64,000 bases of DNA, from NCBI RefSeq assembly GCF_003391055.1, contig NZ_QUAJ01000002.1, positions 62,001-126,000 on the forward strand, given 5' to 3'. The notes under the pieces are model-generated. The model was not told the DNA's origin. It saw only the letters and a program-made list of their open reading frames with translations, and made no database searches. This document shows, one piece after another, positions 42,729-53,224 of this stretch. The first letter of the stretch is position 1; each line of letters starts with the position of its first letter. The stretch is from Psychrilyobacter piezotolerans. Lineage in GTDB: Bacteria; Fusobacteriota; Fusobacteriia; Fusobacteriales; Fusobacteriaceae. The translations under genes were made by a program, and so were the position numbers.

Positions 42729-44132
42729 TTAGAACCAGAATTCTGCCTGTGTACCTATTAATATTTCTGTATCTTCTCCATTAGCTTTTTCTCCACCACT
42801 TACATCTTTTATACAACTTATAAAAGTTCTGATTTCCGGTCTTCCCCAGAATCCTGAATCAACAGTGAAAGTTGGAGCTATTGTTCCTGAAACTAGATCA
42901 TAGCTTTCATATCCACCCCAGTCAACATCAAAGTCTCTTTTCCCGTAAGATCCTTCAAATATAATCTTAAAGTTATCATTAACTACGTATTGAGGTCTTG
43001 CTATAATTCCTGCTTTAAGTCCATCTGGAGCCCATGGATTATCCTCGTTTCCTAAAAGAATATTAATCTCTGTACCCATACTCCATTTTTCATTGATATC
43101 CCATACTCCAAGTGTGTTAAATCTTACCATTTGAGCATCATCACTTATATCTGTAGGTACCCAGTCACCAAAATTCACCCCTGCTGCTCCTCCTGCTAAC
43201 CCTTTTCCATATATAAGAGATGCGTTAGAGAATCCTTTCCCTGCAAAGTAGTATCCCGGTAAGTTATAAGTAGCTCTTGTTGCAAATCCAAAATTAGAGT
43301 CTTTATCTGCCGGTTTATTGTCTTCATTATCCCCGTATAAATTCACTTGGAAATCCCAGTTATCAACTGCATGATATCTCATGTCTAAGTTATAAACCGT
43401 ATTTGCACTCTTCCCTAAGTTATCTGGAGCAGAGTTATCTGTAGTACCATCAGCATCTACACCTACTAAAGCTGCAGACCATCTAGGATTTTCTATTCCA
43501 ATTCCTACACCTGATGATTGAACGAAAAAGTCATCTGAAAATGCTCCAGCCATTCTTTTATAATATCTTCTACCTGCCCATAGAGTGTAATCATCAGGAA
43601 GTGATTCTAAACCTCCTAATTCAACAAATAGTTCTTTCAATTCAAATTGTGTTGAATCATCGTCTGATTCTGGAGATGATGAATCTATATAACTGTAATT
43701 ATTTCCATACTCTACCCTGGTACTAACTTTAGCCCAAGAACCATTTTCTTTCACCCATTTTCTAGATCCACCTATTTCTAAGTAGTTTGTCTCAGATTCT
43801 CCACCTAATCTTCCCATGAAGTTATCAGTATGCCCTTCATAACTCGTTGTATTCCAATCATTGTTTTTAGATGCTCTTAGAGTTGTTCTTCCGTATCCAA
43901 ACACATTCCAAGAACCATCTTCTGTTTTCTTTTCCTCTGTTTTCTCTTCTTCTATTTTATTTTCTTCATTTTTTGCTAGAATATCTTCTACTCTCTTTGT
44001 TACCATCTCATCTAATTGATCCATTGTTATAGATGTCACCGCTACTGGAGTCGATTCCATCTTTGTTTCAGCTGCTATTGTTACTGTACTAGCCAACAAT
44101 AAAGCTGCAATCCCAAAACCTAATTTCTTCAT
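42729..44132 (-). CDS. LamB-type maltoporin
   Basis: Outer-membrane porin of about 467 aa. Signal peptide MKKLGFGIAALLLASTVTIA; then a coiled, Glu/Lys-rich segment (about 30-75) absent from enterobacterial LamB, perhaps anchoring to peptidoglycan; then the barrel. LamB-like motifs are RLGGESETNYLEI, TLWAGRRYYKR, WGRPEIRTFISC and the end IGTQAEFWF. Such porins pass maltodextrins. The ATG at 44132 follows GGGGGAAG. It is preceded by a promoter with a LacI-type operator and lies upstream of the regulator and ABC genes. Confidence 0.88.
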   Translation of the reverse strand: MKKLGFGIAALLLASTVTIAAETKMESTPVAVTSITMDQLDEMVTKRVEDILAKNEENKIEEEKTEEKKTEDGSWNVFGYGRTTLRASKNNDWNTTSYEGHTDNFMGRLGGESETNYLEIGGSRKWVKENGSWAKVSTRVEYGNNYSYIDSSSPESDDDSTQFELKELFVELGGLESLPDDYTLWAGRRYYKRMAGAFSDDFFVQSSGVGIGIENPRWSAALVGVDADGTTDNSAPDNLGKSANTVYNLDMRYHAVDNWDFQVNLYGDNEDNKPADKDSNFGFATRATYNLPGYYFAGKGFSNASLIYGKGLAGGAAGVNFGDWVPTDISDDAQMVRFNTLGVWDINEKWSMGTEINILLGNEDNPWAPDGLKAGIIARPQYVVNDNFKIIFEGSYGKRDFDVDWGGYESYDLVSGTIAPTFTVDSGFWGRPEIRTFISCIKDVSGGEKANGEDTEILIGTQAEFWF

Positions 44133-44167
44133 TTTTTCTTCCCCCTTTTTAATAAATCTCAACATTT

Positions 44168-44180
44168 TGGAAACGTTTCA
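44168..44180. promoter_or_regulatory. LacI-type operator upstream of lamB
   Basis: TGGAAACGTTTCA contains the perfect palindrome GAAACGTTTC. It lies 16 bp downstream of the lamB -10 element, in the early transcribed region. Confidence 0.75.
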
Positions 44181-44196
44181 TTCTGCTTCCATTATT

Positions 44197-44225
44197 ATTT
44201 TAATTCACTTTTTATAAAAAGTCAA
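44197..44225 (-). promoter_or_regulatory. Sigma70-type promoter of lamB
   Basis: On the minus strand TTGACT (44220-44225), a 17-bp spacer and TAAAAT (44197-44202). Confidence 0.7.
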
Positions 44226-44331
44226 ATTAATTTTGCACTTTAATCTTTTTTTAAGTTTTATTTCAAGACATTAAAAACTATTCTTGCACAAACAAATTCT
44301 AAATCAAAGAAGAATTAAATTAAAACAAAAG

Positions 44332-44425
44332 AAGGCGGCTCATAAGTAATGTGTTTCTCTAGTCGGTCAATAACTAGATTTAGTAATTAAAAAAGAGGCT
44401 CAACCCTTTTGGGTCAGCCTCTTTT
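44332..44425. repeat. Composite repeat with terminator, copy 2
   Basis: Related to the block at 35043-35155: GAAGGCGGCTCATAAGTAA, then CTAGATTTAGTAATT, then the AAAAGAGGCT/AGCCTCTTTT hairpin. Both copies lie upstream of an outer-membrane protein gene. Confidence 0.55.
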
Positions 44426-44426
44426 C
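44388..44426 (-). terminator. Terminator of the glyS operon
   Basis: AAAAGAGGCT (44391-44400) pairs with AGCCTCTTTT (44416-44425), with ACCC/GGGT inside. T-runs lie on both sides. Confidence 0.85.
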
Positions 44427-44427
44427 A

Positions 44428-46506
44428 CTACTTTGTCTCTATTAAATTTAAATTTGCTACCCTGTTAAATATTGCATTTAAAGAAGTTAAGAGTGATAAT
44501 CTATTGTTTTTTATATCCTCATCCTCATCCATTACCATTACTGAGTCAAAGAAATTATCTATAATTTCTTTTCCAGAAAGGATAGTTTTTAAATAAGTCA
44601 GATAATCATTCTTACCTAAGATCTCCTCGGATATACCCATAAACTCCATATAAAAGTTATATAGAGATTTTTCAGCACCTTCCTTCAGGAGTTCTTCAGT
44701 GATATTTACTGTACCTTTATAGTCTTTAGAGATGTTTCCAACTCTTTTTAGAAGGGAAACTAATTCATTAAAGTTTTCATTAGAAGATACTTCCTCCAAC
44801 GTTAATAATTTTTTCTCTACCTCTAATAAATTTTCATTTTCAACATCTAAGATAGATAAAATAAAGTCTTTTCTATACCCCTTATCTAATAATACATTTA
44901 TTATCCTTTGATTCATAAATTCCATTACATCAGATTTCACTTTTTCTTTTTCTTTTTTCAACACTCCATCCAATTCCAAAATATCAATACTGATATTTAC
45001 AAGTTCATCTATTGATAGATCTAATTTTGAATTAGATATAATATTTACTATCCCCAGTGCCGATCTTCTAAGAGCAAATGGATCTTTTGATCCGCTTGGA
45101 ATAAGTCCTATTCCAAAACAGCCTACTAAGGTGTCTATCCTGTCACAAATCCCTGTAATTACCCCCTCTATATTTTGAGGTAGTTTATCTCCCTGGTATC
45201 TAGGGTAATAGTGTTCCTCTATTCCCTTTGCTACTTTTTCATTTTCTCCAGATCTAAGTGCATATTCTGCTCCCATAAATCCTTGCAATTTTGTAAATTC
45301 TTTTTCTCCAATCATATTAGAAACTAAGTCTGCTTTAGATAATTCAATTGTTCTCAATATATCTGATTTATTTCCTTCAAACCCTAAGATATCAGCTAAT
45401 TTCTCGGCTATTTTCTTACTTCTCTCTAATTTTTGGTGAATAGTCCCCAAATCTTTTTGGAATACTACATGTTTTAATTTTTCTACATTTTCAGATAATG
45501 GTTTTTTAAGATCCTCCTGGTAGAAAAATCTTGCATCGGAAAGTCTGGCAGATAATACCTTTTCATTTCCTATCCTTACATTTTCAGATCCATCTATACC
45601 GTTTCTTACTACCACAAATTTAGGTAACAGGTTTCCATCTGAATCTAAAATTGGGAAATATCTTTGGTGTACCTGCATAGAGATGATAAGTACATCTTGA
45701 GGTACTTCTAAAAATTCTGAATTAAATGTCCCCACTATTGGATATGGGTATTCTACAAGGTTAGTTACTTCATCTAAAAGTTCGTTTTCAATAACTACTT
45801 TTTCCCCTGCTGATGCACAATTTTTATTGATCATTTCAACGATCATATTTTTTCTCTCTTCTATATCAACGATTACATTGTTAGCTCTTACTTTTGTAAA
45901 ATAATCATCTATACCAGTTACAGCAAATTCTTTCTCTCCAAAAAATCTATGTCCTCTAGAGATTAATCCACTCTTGTATCCTTCCACTTCAAATTCAACT
46001 AAATCATTGTCTGCTAAGGCTAATATCCATTGGATTGGTCTGGCAAATTTCATTTTTTTGTCTGACCACTTCATAGATTTAGGAAAAGTCAATCCTTCTA
46101 CTAATCCCTTTAGGGCTTCAGGCAATAATGTCTGAGTCTCTTTTCCTTTTACAAATTTTTTAGCTGCAATATATTCTCCCTTAGGAGTTTCTATTATCTC
46201 TAAATCTGTAGCTTCTATACCTTGAGATTTTGCAAATCCCATTCCTGCCTTTGTAAGATCACCATTTGATCCGAAAGCTATGTGCTTTGCAGGTCCCTGG
46301 TTTAATATATTTAAATCCTCTTGTTTCTCTGCCAGATTCGATATAGATAATATCAATCTTCTAGGAGTCCCATATGTTTTTACCTCTTCAAAGACTATCC
46401 TATTTTCTTTTAAATAAGTTTTCATATTTTTTTCTAGATCATTTAGTGCAGGTTTTAAAAACCTCGCAGGTATCTCTTCCATACCAATTTCTAATAAAAT
46501 ATTCAT
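44428..46506 (-). CDS. glyS: Glycyl-tRNA synthetase beta subunit
   Basis: A 692-aa beta chain of the heterotetrameric bacterial GlyRS. N-terminal LLEIGMEEIPARFLKPAL is diagnostic. The central part has the HD-like and tRNA-binding regions (LSDARFFYQEDLKKPL, GSKDPFALRRSALGIV), and an anticodon-binding-like helical C-terminus follows. It lies 67 nt after glyQ and needs that subunit for charging tRNA-Gly. GAGGTG precedes the ATG. Confidence 0.97.
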   Translation of the reverse strand: MNILLEIGMEEIPARFLKPALNDLEKNMKTYLKENRIVFEEVKTYGTPRRLILSISNLAEKQEDLNILNQGPAKHIAFGSNGDLTKAGMGFAKSQGIEATDLEIIETPKGEYIAAKKFVKGKETQTLLPEALKGLVEGLTFPKSMKWSDKKMKFARPIQWILALADNDLVEFEVEGYKSGLISRGHRFFGEKEFAVTGIDDYFTKVRANNVIVDIEERKNMIVEMINKNCASAGEKVVIENELLDEVTNLVEYPYPIVGTFNSEFLEVPQDVLIISMQVHQRYFPILDSDGNLLPKFVVVRNGIDGSENVRIGNEKVLSARLSDARFFYQEDLKKPLSENVEKLKHVVFQKDLGTIHQKLERSKKIAEKLADILGFEGNKSDILRTIELSKADLVSNMIGEKEFTKLQGFMGAEYALRSGENEKVAKGIEEHYYPRYQGDKLPQNIEGVITGICDRIDTLVGCFGIGLIPSGSKDPFALRRSALGIVNIISNSKLDLSIDELVNISIDILELDGVLKKEKEKVKSDVMEFMNQRIINVLLDKGYRKDFILSILDVENENLLEVEKKLLTLEEVSSNENFNELVSLLKRVGNISKDYKGTVNITEELLKEGAEKSLYNFYMEFMGISEEILGKNDYLTYLKTILSGKEIIDNFFDSVMVMDEDEDIKNNRLSLLTSLNAIFNRVANLNLIETK

Positions 46507-46573
46507 CTTTCACCTCTATTTTTTTATTATGAATTTTTCAACTGAACCTCTTCTTAGATCCACGGTTTTATTT

Positions 46574-47443
46574 TTACTTTTTCAAAAGTGGATATCCCAG
46601 GTCTTTTCTTGCCTGCAAGAATACTTCAGCACATCTTTTAGACATATTTCTAACTCTTAATATATAAGACTGTCTCTCTGTAACAGAGATAGCTCCTCTG
46701 GCATCTAATACATTAAATATATGGGATCCTCTAAGTACAAGGTCGTAAGCTGGGAATACCAGTCCTTCATCTAATATTTTCTGAGCTTCAGCTTCACACT
46801 CATCAAACCATCTAAAGTGCATGTCTAAGTCAGCTAACTCAAATGAATATTTTGACTGCTCATATTCATACTGTAATCTCATATCTCCATATTTGATTCC
46901 AGGTGCCCATTCCAGATCATATACACTCTCTTTTTCTTGAATATATAATGCTATTCTTTCTAAACCATAAGTAATCTCAACTGGAGTAATATCTAGCTCA
47001 ATTCCTCCTATTTGCTGGAAATAAGTAAATTGAGTGATCTCCATACCATCTAACCATACTTCCCATCCTAATCCCCATGCACCTAATGTCGGAGATTCCC
47101 AGTCATCTTCTACAAACCTGATATCATGCTTCAATGGATCTATCCCCAGCATTCTTAAACTATCTAAATAAAGTTCTTGAATGTTAAGTGGTGATGGTTT
47201 CATTATCACTTGAAATTGATGATGCTGATATACTCTATTTGGATTTTCGCCATATCTACCATCTTTTGGTCTTCTTGATGGTTCTACATAAGCTGTACTC
47301 CACGGCTCAGGTCCTAATGCCATCAGTGTAGTATTAGGATTAAATGTTCCTGCACCTGTTTCTATATCGTATGGATTTCCTATTACACATCCCTTTGATG
47401 CCCAAAATTGTTGTAACGCCATTATCATATCTTGAAAATTCAT
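46574..47443 (-). CDS. glyQ: Glycyl-tRNA synthetase alpha subunit
   Basis: A 289-aa catalytic alpha chain. N-terminal [18 protein letters not shown], then [17 protein letters not shown] and [12 protein letters not shown], are the characteristic class II motifs of GlyQ. GGGAGG precedes the ATG. It is followed by glyS, and lspA lies upstream. The 66-nt upstream gap contains a short TAGACACAGATTA word like those in the dispersed repeats, but no T-box leader. Confidence 0.97.
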   Translation of the reverse strand: MNFQDMIMALQQFWASKGCVIGNPYDIETGAGTFNPNTTLMALGPEPWSTAYVEPSRRPKDGRYGENPNRVYQHHQFQVIMKPSPLNIQELYLDSLRMLGIDPLKHDIRFVEDDWESPTLGAWGLGWEVWLDGMEITQFTYFQQIGGIELDITPVEITYGLERIALYIQEKESVYDLEWAPGIKYGDMRLQYEYEQSKYSFELADLDMHFRWFDECEAEAQKILDEGLVFPAYDLVLRGSHIFNVLDARGAISVTERQSYILRVRNMSKRCAEVFLQARKDLGYPLLKK

Positions 47444-47509
47444 TCTTGCCTCCCGTTTCTCATTCTTTAAAACTAAAAACTTTTTTAGACACAGATTATG
47501 CTGATTTTT

Positions 47510-47980
47510 TTAGTTTCTCTTTTTTATTTGCTTCTTTCTTTTCTCCAGTATAATTACTTCTAATACCAGTAAAAATACTCCTATATTAATCCAGACATCT
47601 GCCATATTAAATACAAACTTCCAAATCCCTCGAAAATCTGCAAAATCAATTACAAATCCTCTGTATATTCTATCTATCATATTCCCAATAGCACCTGCCA
47701 ATATAAATGCATATGCATATTTTGAAATAACTTCATGAGGTTTTAACTGTTTTATCATAAAATATATGATTCCTAATATAGCTATTATAGCCACTATACT
47801 AATAGTTTTTATCTCTCCCTGGAACATTCCAAAGGCCACTCCATGATTTTTTACATAAGTTATATGAAAAAAATCATTTAAAATACCTATAGTATCTCCT
47901 TCAGACATAGACCCAGCTACCAATTCCTTAGTCCATTGGTCTATTCCTAAAAGGACTATAATCAAAATAATTAATCTCAT
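47510..47980 (-). CDS. lspA: Lipoprotein signal peptidase (signal peptidase II)
   Basis: A 156-aa inner-membrane aspartyl protease with four helices. N-terminal LIILIIVLLGIDQWTKE, then VKNHGVAFG, and the two catalytic Asp regions GNMIDRIYRGFVIDF and FNMADVWIN. It removes the signal peptide from prolipoproteins, several of which are encoded in this window. AGGGGG precedes the ATG. It follows ileS as in many bacteria, with a GC-rich hairpin between. Confidence 0.97.
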   Translation of the reverse strand: MRLIILIIVLLGIDQWTKELVAGSMSEGDTIGILNDFFHITYVKNHGVAFGMFQGEIKTISIVAIIAILGIIYFMIKQLKPHEVISKYAYAFILAGAIGNMIDRIYRGFVIDFADFRGIWKFVFNMADVWINIGVFLLVLEVIILEKRKKQIKKRN

Positions 47981-48003
47981 ATTGCTCCCCCTGTTTTAAT
48001 TTA

Positions 48004-48041
48004 GAGGAGAGAGGAAAGACCTCAATCTATCCTCTCTCCTC
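48004..48041 (-). other. Intercistronic hairpin between ileS and lspA
   Basis: GAGGAGAGAGG (48004-48014) and CCTCTCTCCTC (48031-48041) form an 11-bp perfect stem with a 16-nt loop. No T-run follows on the minus strand, so it looks more like an mRNA-stabilising or processing hairpin than a terminator. Confidence 0.6.
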
Positions 48042-48056
48042 CTAATAACTTAATTC

Positions 48057-50858
48057 TTATTTTGTCATTACATCTGTACATCTAGGACAAATATCAGAAT
48101 ATTCTGTATCTGTTCCTAAGCTTTCAGAGTATTTCCAGCATCTTTCACATTTTTCTCCAGCTGCATGGCTGACTCTTAAACTCAATCCTTCTATCTCTTC
48201 AGCTTTTGTAAATTCTTCTGCCTCTTCATTTACAATATCAAATTGAGATACTAAGAATACCATTTCTAAAAGTTCTTTATTAGATTCAACAAAAGCTTTT
48301 AATTTTTCATCGGCTATATGTAACTCTAATTTTGCATCCAATGCATTACCAATTATTTTATTTTCCCCTTGTCTAGCTTTTTCTAATACTTTATTTACTT
48401 CTTTTCTAAGTTTTGAAATTTCATCCCACTTAGTTCCTAATTCCTCATTGATCCATTCAGGGTTAGCTTCATACCAAGATGTCAGTAATACTGAATCTGT
48501 ATCTTTAGCTGCCTCTGGTAATTTACCCCAAATTTCTTCTGCTGTAAATGATAACACAGGCGAAATCATCTTAGTCATAGCTGCTAATACTTCATGCATA
48601 ACAGTTTGAGCTGATCTTCTTGCAACTGAATCAGTTTTTTCCACATACAACCTATCCTTAATTATATCAAGGTAGAATGCTGACATCTCAATTCCTGCAA
48701 AATAATGAATATCGTTGAATAAGTTATAGAACTCATATTTATCGTAGTTAGCTGTTACATTAGTTTTTAACGTCTCCAATCTATGTAATGCCCACTTATC
48801 TATCTCTGTTAAATCTTCATAGGCTACCTTGTCCGTTGCAGGATCAAAGTCATTGGTATTCCCTAAAATATATCTAGCTGTATTTCTGACTCTTCTATAA
48901 GATTCAGAAATTTGCTTAATTGCATTGTCAGATATTCTTACATCATCACTGTAGTCTACCGATGCACACCACAATCTTAGGATATCTGCTCCATATGTAT
49001 TTATTATATCCATAGGATCTACTGTATTTCCTACTGATTTAGACATCTTTTTACCATCTTTATCATTTACAAATCCATGAGTCAAGATAGTTTTATAAGG
49101 TGCATCTCCAGTAGAACCAATAGAAGTTAACAGTGAAGTCTGGAACCAACCTCTATGCTGATCCGATCCCTCTAAATAAAGGTCTGCAGGTCTTCTTAGG
49201 TAGTCTCTAGTGTTTAATACACTTCTATGAGATACTCCTGAATCAAACCATACGTCCATAATATTTGTTTCTTTACGAAGTTCTATATCTTTTAAGTTAT
49301 ATTTTTCCAATAACTCCTCTCCAATTAACTCTTCAGCCGAATATTTAACCCATGCTGCCGATCCCTCTTTTTTAACTAACGCAATAACTTTATCAGCTAT
49401 TTCAGAGTTGAAGATCTCTTCCCCAGTCTTGTTATTATAGAAAATAGGAATATGTACTCCCCAAGTTCTTTGTCTGGAGATACACCAGTCAGGTCTGTTT
49501 TCCATCATGGTAGTTAATCTGTTTCTTCCCCATGCAGGTAAAAACTCCACATCTTCCAATGCTTTTAATGCTTTTTCTCTAACATCTGATCCCTCTATCT
49601 TTACAAACCACTGTTCAGTTGCTCTAAAGATTACCGGTGTCTTACTTCTCCAGTCATGGGGATAAGAATGTTCTATTACTTCTGTATGTAACAGGTGACC
49701 TGTTTCTTCCATATATGCTAAGATAGCTTTATTTGCTTTTTGATAGAACATCCCAGAGAACCTTTCCCCTGCTTCATCTGTCAAGTGACCATCCTGGTCT
49801 ACCGGGCAGATTACTTCTATACCGTATCTTGTAGCTACTACATAGTCATCCTGACCATGTCCAGGTGCTGTATGTACACATCCTGTACCAGCTTCTAAAG
49901 TTACGTGGTCACCTAAAATAATTAATCCTGTTCTATCTAAGAATGGATGCTTATATGTTAATTTTTCTAATTCCCCGCCTTTAAATTTCTTGATTAATTC
50001 GGCACCTTCTATTCCCATATCAGCTAATGCTTTCTCTGCAAGACCCTCAGCTAATATTAAGTTTCCTTTAGATGTCTTATAGATACCGTAATCAAATTTT
50101 TCATTCAGACAGATTGCCATATTGGCAGGAATTGTCCAAGGAGTTGTCGTCCAGATTACAAATGAAGCTTCCTCTACATCCATTGCTTCCAATGCGTCTG
50201 GATTAGCTTCCATCTTAAGGAACATTGTAGGAGACTTATGATTATGGTACTCTATCTCTGCTTCTGCAAGAGCTGTTTTACTTACAGGTGACCAATGTAT
50301 TGGCTTTAATCCTTTAAAGATATACCCGTTTTCATACAATTCTTTGAATACTTCCAGCTGCTCTGCTTCGTATTCTGGATTTAAAGTTAAATAAGGGTTA
50401 TCCCATTCACCTAATATTCCAAGTCTTTTGAACCCTTCTTTTTGCTTTTCTACCCATTTTTTAGCATATTTAGTACATTTTTCTCTAATTTTTAGAGGGT
50501 GCATATCCTTTATCTTGTCTCCTAATTCCTCTGCAACCTTAAATTCGATTGGTAATCCATGTGTATCCCAACCTGGAACATACGGTGCATCAAAACCTTG
50601 TAACCTTTTATATTTTAATATAATATCTTTTAATATTTTATTTAGTGCATGTCCTATATGGATATCTCCATTGGCATAGGGAGGCCCATCATGCAATATA
50701 AATTGCTTAGCACCCTCTTTTAAACTCTTCTCATATATATTTTGTTTTCTCCAAACGTTTAACATTTGAGGTTCCTTACCAGCTAAATTAGCCCTCATTT
50801 GAAAACTTGTTTTTGGGAGATTTAGGGTTTTTCCATAATCTTTTTTTTCTTCAGACAT
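48057..50858 (-). CDS. ileS: Isoleucyl-tRNA synthetase
   Basis: A 933-aa class I synthetase. The HIGH motif is in [10 protein letters not shown], an editing domain occupies the middle ([22 protein letters not shown]), KMSKS is in [11 protein letters not shown], and the C-terminal zinc finger has CERCWKY ... CPRCTDV. The start overlaps the stop of the sensor-kinase gene by 8 nt (ATGAATGTCTGA), so translation is coupled. No T-box is present, in keeping with a non-Firmicute. Confidence 0.97.
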   Translation of the reverse strand: MSEEKKDYGKTLNLPKTSFQMRANLAGKEPQMLNVWRKQNIYEKSLKEGAKQFILHDGPPYANGDIHIGHALNKILKDIILKYKRLQGFDAPYVPGWDTHGLPIEFKVAEELGDKIKDMHPLKIREKCTKYAKKWVEKQKEGFKRLGILGEWDNPYLTLNPEYEAEQLEVFKELYENGYIFKGLKPIHWSPVSKTALAEAEIEYHNHKSPTMFLKMEANPDALEAMDVEEASFVIWTTTPWTIPANMAICLNEKFDYGIYKTSKGNLILAEGLAEKALADMGIEGAELIKKFKGGELEKLTYKHPFLDRTGLIILGDHVTLEAGTGCVHTAPGHGQDDYVVATRYGIEVICPVDQDGHLTDEAGERFSGMFYQKANKAILAYMEETGHLLHTEVIEHSYPHDWRSKTPVIFRATEQWFVKIEGSDVREKALKALEDVEFLPAWGRNRLTTMMENRPDWCISRQRTWGVHIPIFYNNKTGEEIFNSEIADKVIALVKKEGSAAWVKYSAEELIGEELLEKYNLKDIELRKETNIMDVWFDSGVSHRSVLNTRDYLRRPADLYLEGSDQHRGWFQTSLLTSIGSTGDAPYKTILTHGFVNDKDGKKMSKSVGNTVDPMDIINTYGADILRLWCASVDYSDDVRISDNAIKQISESYRRVRNTARYILGNTNDFDPATDKVAYEDLTEIDKWALHRLETLKTNVTANYDKYEFYNLFNDIHYFAGIEMSAFYLDIIKDRLYVEKTDSVARRSAQTVMHEVLAAMTKMISPVLSFTAEEIWGKLPEAAKDTDSVLLTSWYEANPEWINEELGTKWDEISKLRKEVNKVLEKARQGENKIIGNALDAKLELHIADEKLKAFVESNKELLEMVFLVSQFDIVNEEAEEFTKAEEIEGLSLRVSHAAGEKCERCWKYSESLGTDTEYSDICPRCTDVMTK

Positions 50859-53223
50859 TCATATCCTCCTTATATCTATTTAAAATTATTTTTATCTCTG
50901 CTCCTTCACCGAGTTTTGATTTTATTTTAATAATCCCTCTGTGGCTGCTAATTATCTTATTAGCAATAGCAAGCCCCAGTCCGGACGATTCCTCATTTCC
51001 ACTAGCAAAGGGTTCAAATAAATTTTCTCCTAAAGCATTTGCAGATATTCCTGATCCGTTATCAAGAATTTTTATTGTTATATTCTCATGGTTTATCTTA
51101 GATATTATATTGATCCTACCATTTATGACCCCGCTTATTGCATTTAGTGCATTATTTATAATCTCGCGAAATGCTTTTGTAAGTTCTATAGAATCTCCTA
51201 AGAAACTAGCTTCTTCACCTAAAAATAAAGAAATATCTCTATTTGGATTACACCTAACGTAACTTTCTACTACCTCGGTGAGAAATTTATTGATTTTTAA
51301 TTTCTCAAAATTATACTCCTTTTTATCGGAATAATCAAATAATATCGAGTCTTCCCTATTGATATTGCATATTTCATCTCTAAATTCTTTGAAAGCCTCA
51401 CCATTTATTTGGTCATTTTTATAAAGTTTCATCATCATAAGGGTATACTTTTCAATTACCTTGTTTCTCCTATAGATAATCTTTTTAAACATACGCCCTA
51501 TGGCTATATCCCTTTCATTGGTTATTTTTTCCAGTTCAATCTGCTGGTTTTCATAGTGTATTCCGACATTTAATAGGATTACATTGAATAATTCCACATC
51601 TTCAAGTTCTATCCTCCTGCCAGAGATATAGTTATCCACTAAAATACAACCGACATTTTTATCCCCATTAAAGATCGGTAAGATCATAAAATTACTCAGA
51701 CCAAATCCCATAAGGAGGTCGCTGCCTAAATAAATTTTATATCCTCTTCTATTTTCAAAGATAATCTTTTTTTCCGATATGGCTTTATGAAATAAATTAT
51801 CATCATTTTTTATCTTAATCAATGGAACTATTTCCTTCATAGTTTCGTATCTCAGATCAAAACTAGACAGCTTATCTTCCTTCAGTATATTTCTATTCTT
51901 TCTGATTTTTTTACCTACCAGACAGCCTTTTTCATTACTGTATTCGAAAAATATCGCCCTGTCGTAATTTAAGCCTACTCCAGAAGTAAATCCCTTTAAG
52001 ATGATGTCTATGATCCCCCTGTCACTAGGTTCCTTCCTTACACCTAGAAGGAGTTTTTCTACTCCCTCCACCCTATGGATATACTCCTTTAATTTTTCAT
52101 TCTGGTCCTCTAGTATAAAATTGTTATTTTTCAATTTTTCTACCATTTTTTTCGTAGCAAGACTTAAGAGTTTTATCTCACTGGTTCCATTGAGCCTTAC
52201 ATTTCTATCTAAATTTCCCGATGCTATATCATCTACAGCTAAGGACAATTCTTCTAAAGGCATAAGAAGCTGTTTAAATGTTCCACTTATTATAAATGAA
52301 TTGAGCAGGATCAAGATTATTGTAGCTAATATTATTAAAGACATGGTATCTATTTTAAATTTAGTCAATGCTGGTTCCGATAAACTCAGTACCAGATAGC
52401 CAACTTTCTCACCAAAAGAATTTAATACCGGTCTGGAAACAATGTTATAATCTATCCCTTGAATAGTCAAACTTTTAACATCATATTCTTTCCCATTTAA
52501 TTTCATTAACTTAGCTTTTTCCTTTTTTAATCTGTTTAACTCCAAAGCATTTAAAAGCAAGGGCTCCCTTGTCTGATATAACCCTATATCTTCTACATCA
52601 TCGTGATCTGCCACCATAAGATATTTGTTCCCTCTAAAATAATTTTTTTCCAAGGGAATTTCCACCAAGACAGCATATATCTGTTTACTTTCCTGTACAG
52701 GAACTACAATTTCATAATAAAATTTATCCTCTAGTTCATCATACATAACAGAGTCTATAGTCATAGATAATTTATTTCTCAAAATTCTCAGGTTTTTAAT
52801 AAACTCATTATTTACCTCGGTATGGATTCCGCTTTCATCCAATATTGACCCATCTTTTCCTATGACAGTCAGCCTGGATTCATGGTAGAGACTGAAATTT
52901 TTAGAGATCAATTCTTTTTTCATATTTTCATAAATTTCTTTATTTTCTTCCGGTGTCCGAATGGAAGCTGTAAAAAGGTCTTTTTCTATAAATCCTTTGG
53001 AATTAGTAAGTTTAATAAGTTCATTTATAAATTCAGTATTTCTTATATCCAGCATATCCTCTATCACCTGGAATTTTTCTACAGCTTTGATGGAGAAGTT
53101 TTTTTCCAATTCTTTGAATACAAAAATAACAACTAATCCTATTATTGTTAAGCCGGTAAGCAGCATAGACAGGTCGTTATATAATATTGTTTTAAAAAGC
53201 AGTGAATCTCTTTTAAGTTTCAT
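50851..53223 (-). CDS. Membrane sensor kinase-like protein lacking the H-box histidine
   Basis: A 790-aa protein: TM1 (about 14-36), a large extracytoplasmic sensing domain (about 40-285), TM2 (290-314), a HAMP linker (312-365), a coiled segment, a GAF-like domain (about 395-560), a helical region (565-610), and a HATPase domain with N-box [11 protein letters not shown] (687-697), G1 DNGSGIS and G2 GLGLAIA. Where HEIRNP would be expected the sequence is [15 protein letters not shown], with Tyr584 aligned to the phosphorylated His. No His occurs between residues 557 and 710. It may act without His phosphorylation or with another partner. No response regulator is nearby. It is embedded between tex and ileS, overlapping ileS. 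Confidence 0.85.
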   Translation of the reverse strand: MKLKRDSLLFKTILYNDLSMLLTGLTIIGLVVIFVFKELEKNFSIKAVEKFQVIEDMLDIRNTEFINELIKLTNSKGFIEKDLFTASIRTPEENKEIYENMKKELISKNFSLYHESRLTVIGKDGSILDESGIHTEVNNEFIKNLRILRNKLSMTIDSVMYDELEDKFYYEIVVPVQESKQIYAVLVEIPLEKNYFRGNKYLMVADHDDVEDIGLYQTREPLLLNALELNRLKKEKAKLMKLNGKEYDVKSLTIQGIDYNIVSRPVLNSFGEKVGYLVLSLSEPALTKFKIDTMSLIILATIILILLNSFIISGTFKQLLMPLEELSLAVDDIASGNLDRNVRLNGTSEIKLLSLATKKMVEKLKNNNFILEDQNEKLKEYIHRVEGVEKLLLGVRKEPSDRGIIDIILKGFTSGVGLNYDRAIFFEYSNEKGCLVGKKIRKNRNILKEDKLSSFDLRYETMKEIVPLIKIKNDDNLFHKAISEKKIIFENRRGYKIYLGSDLLMGFGLSNFMILPIFNGDKNVGCILVDNYISGRRIELEDVELFNVILLNVGIHYENQQIELEKITNERDIAIGRMFKKIIYRRNKVIEKYTLMMMKLYKNDQINGEAFKEFRDEICNINREDSILFDYSDKKEYNFEKLKINKFLTEVVESYVRCNPNRDISLFLGEEASFLGDSIELTKAFREIINNALNAISGVINGRINIISKINHENITIKILDNGSGISANALGENLFEPFASGNEESSGLGLAIANKIISSHRGIIKIKSKLGEGAEIKIILNRYKEDMNV

Positions 53224-53224
53224 C

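Noticed and set aside
48004-48041. GC-rich hairpin between ileS and lspA as a terminator.
   Set aside because: No T-run follows it on the transcribed strand; kept only as an intercistronic hairpin.
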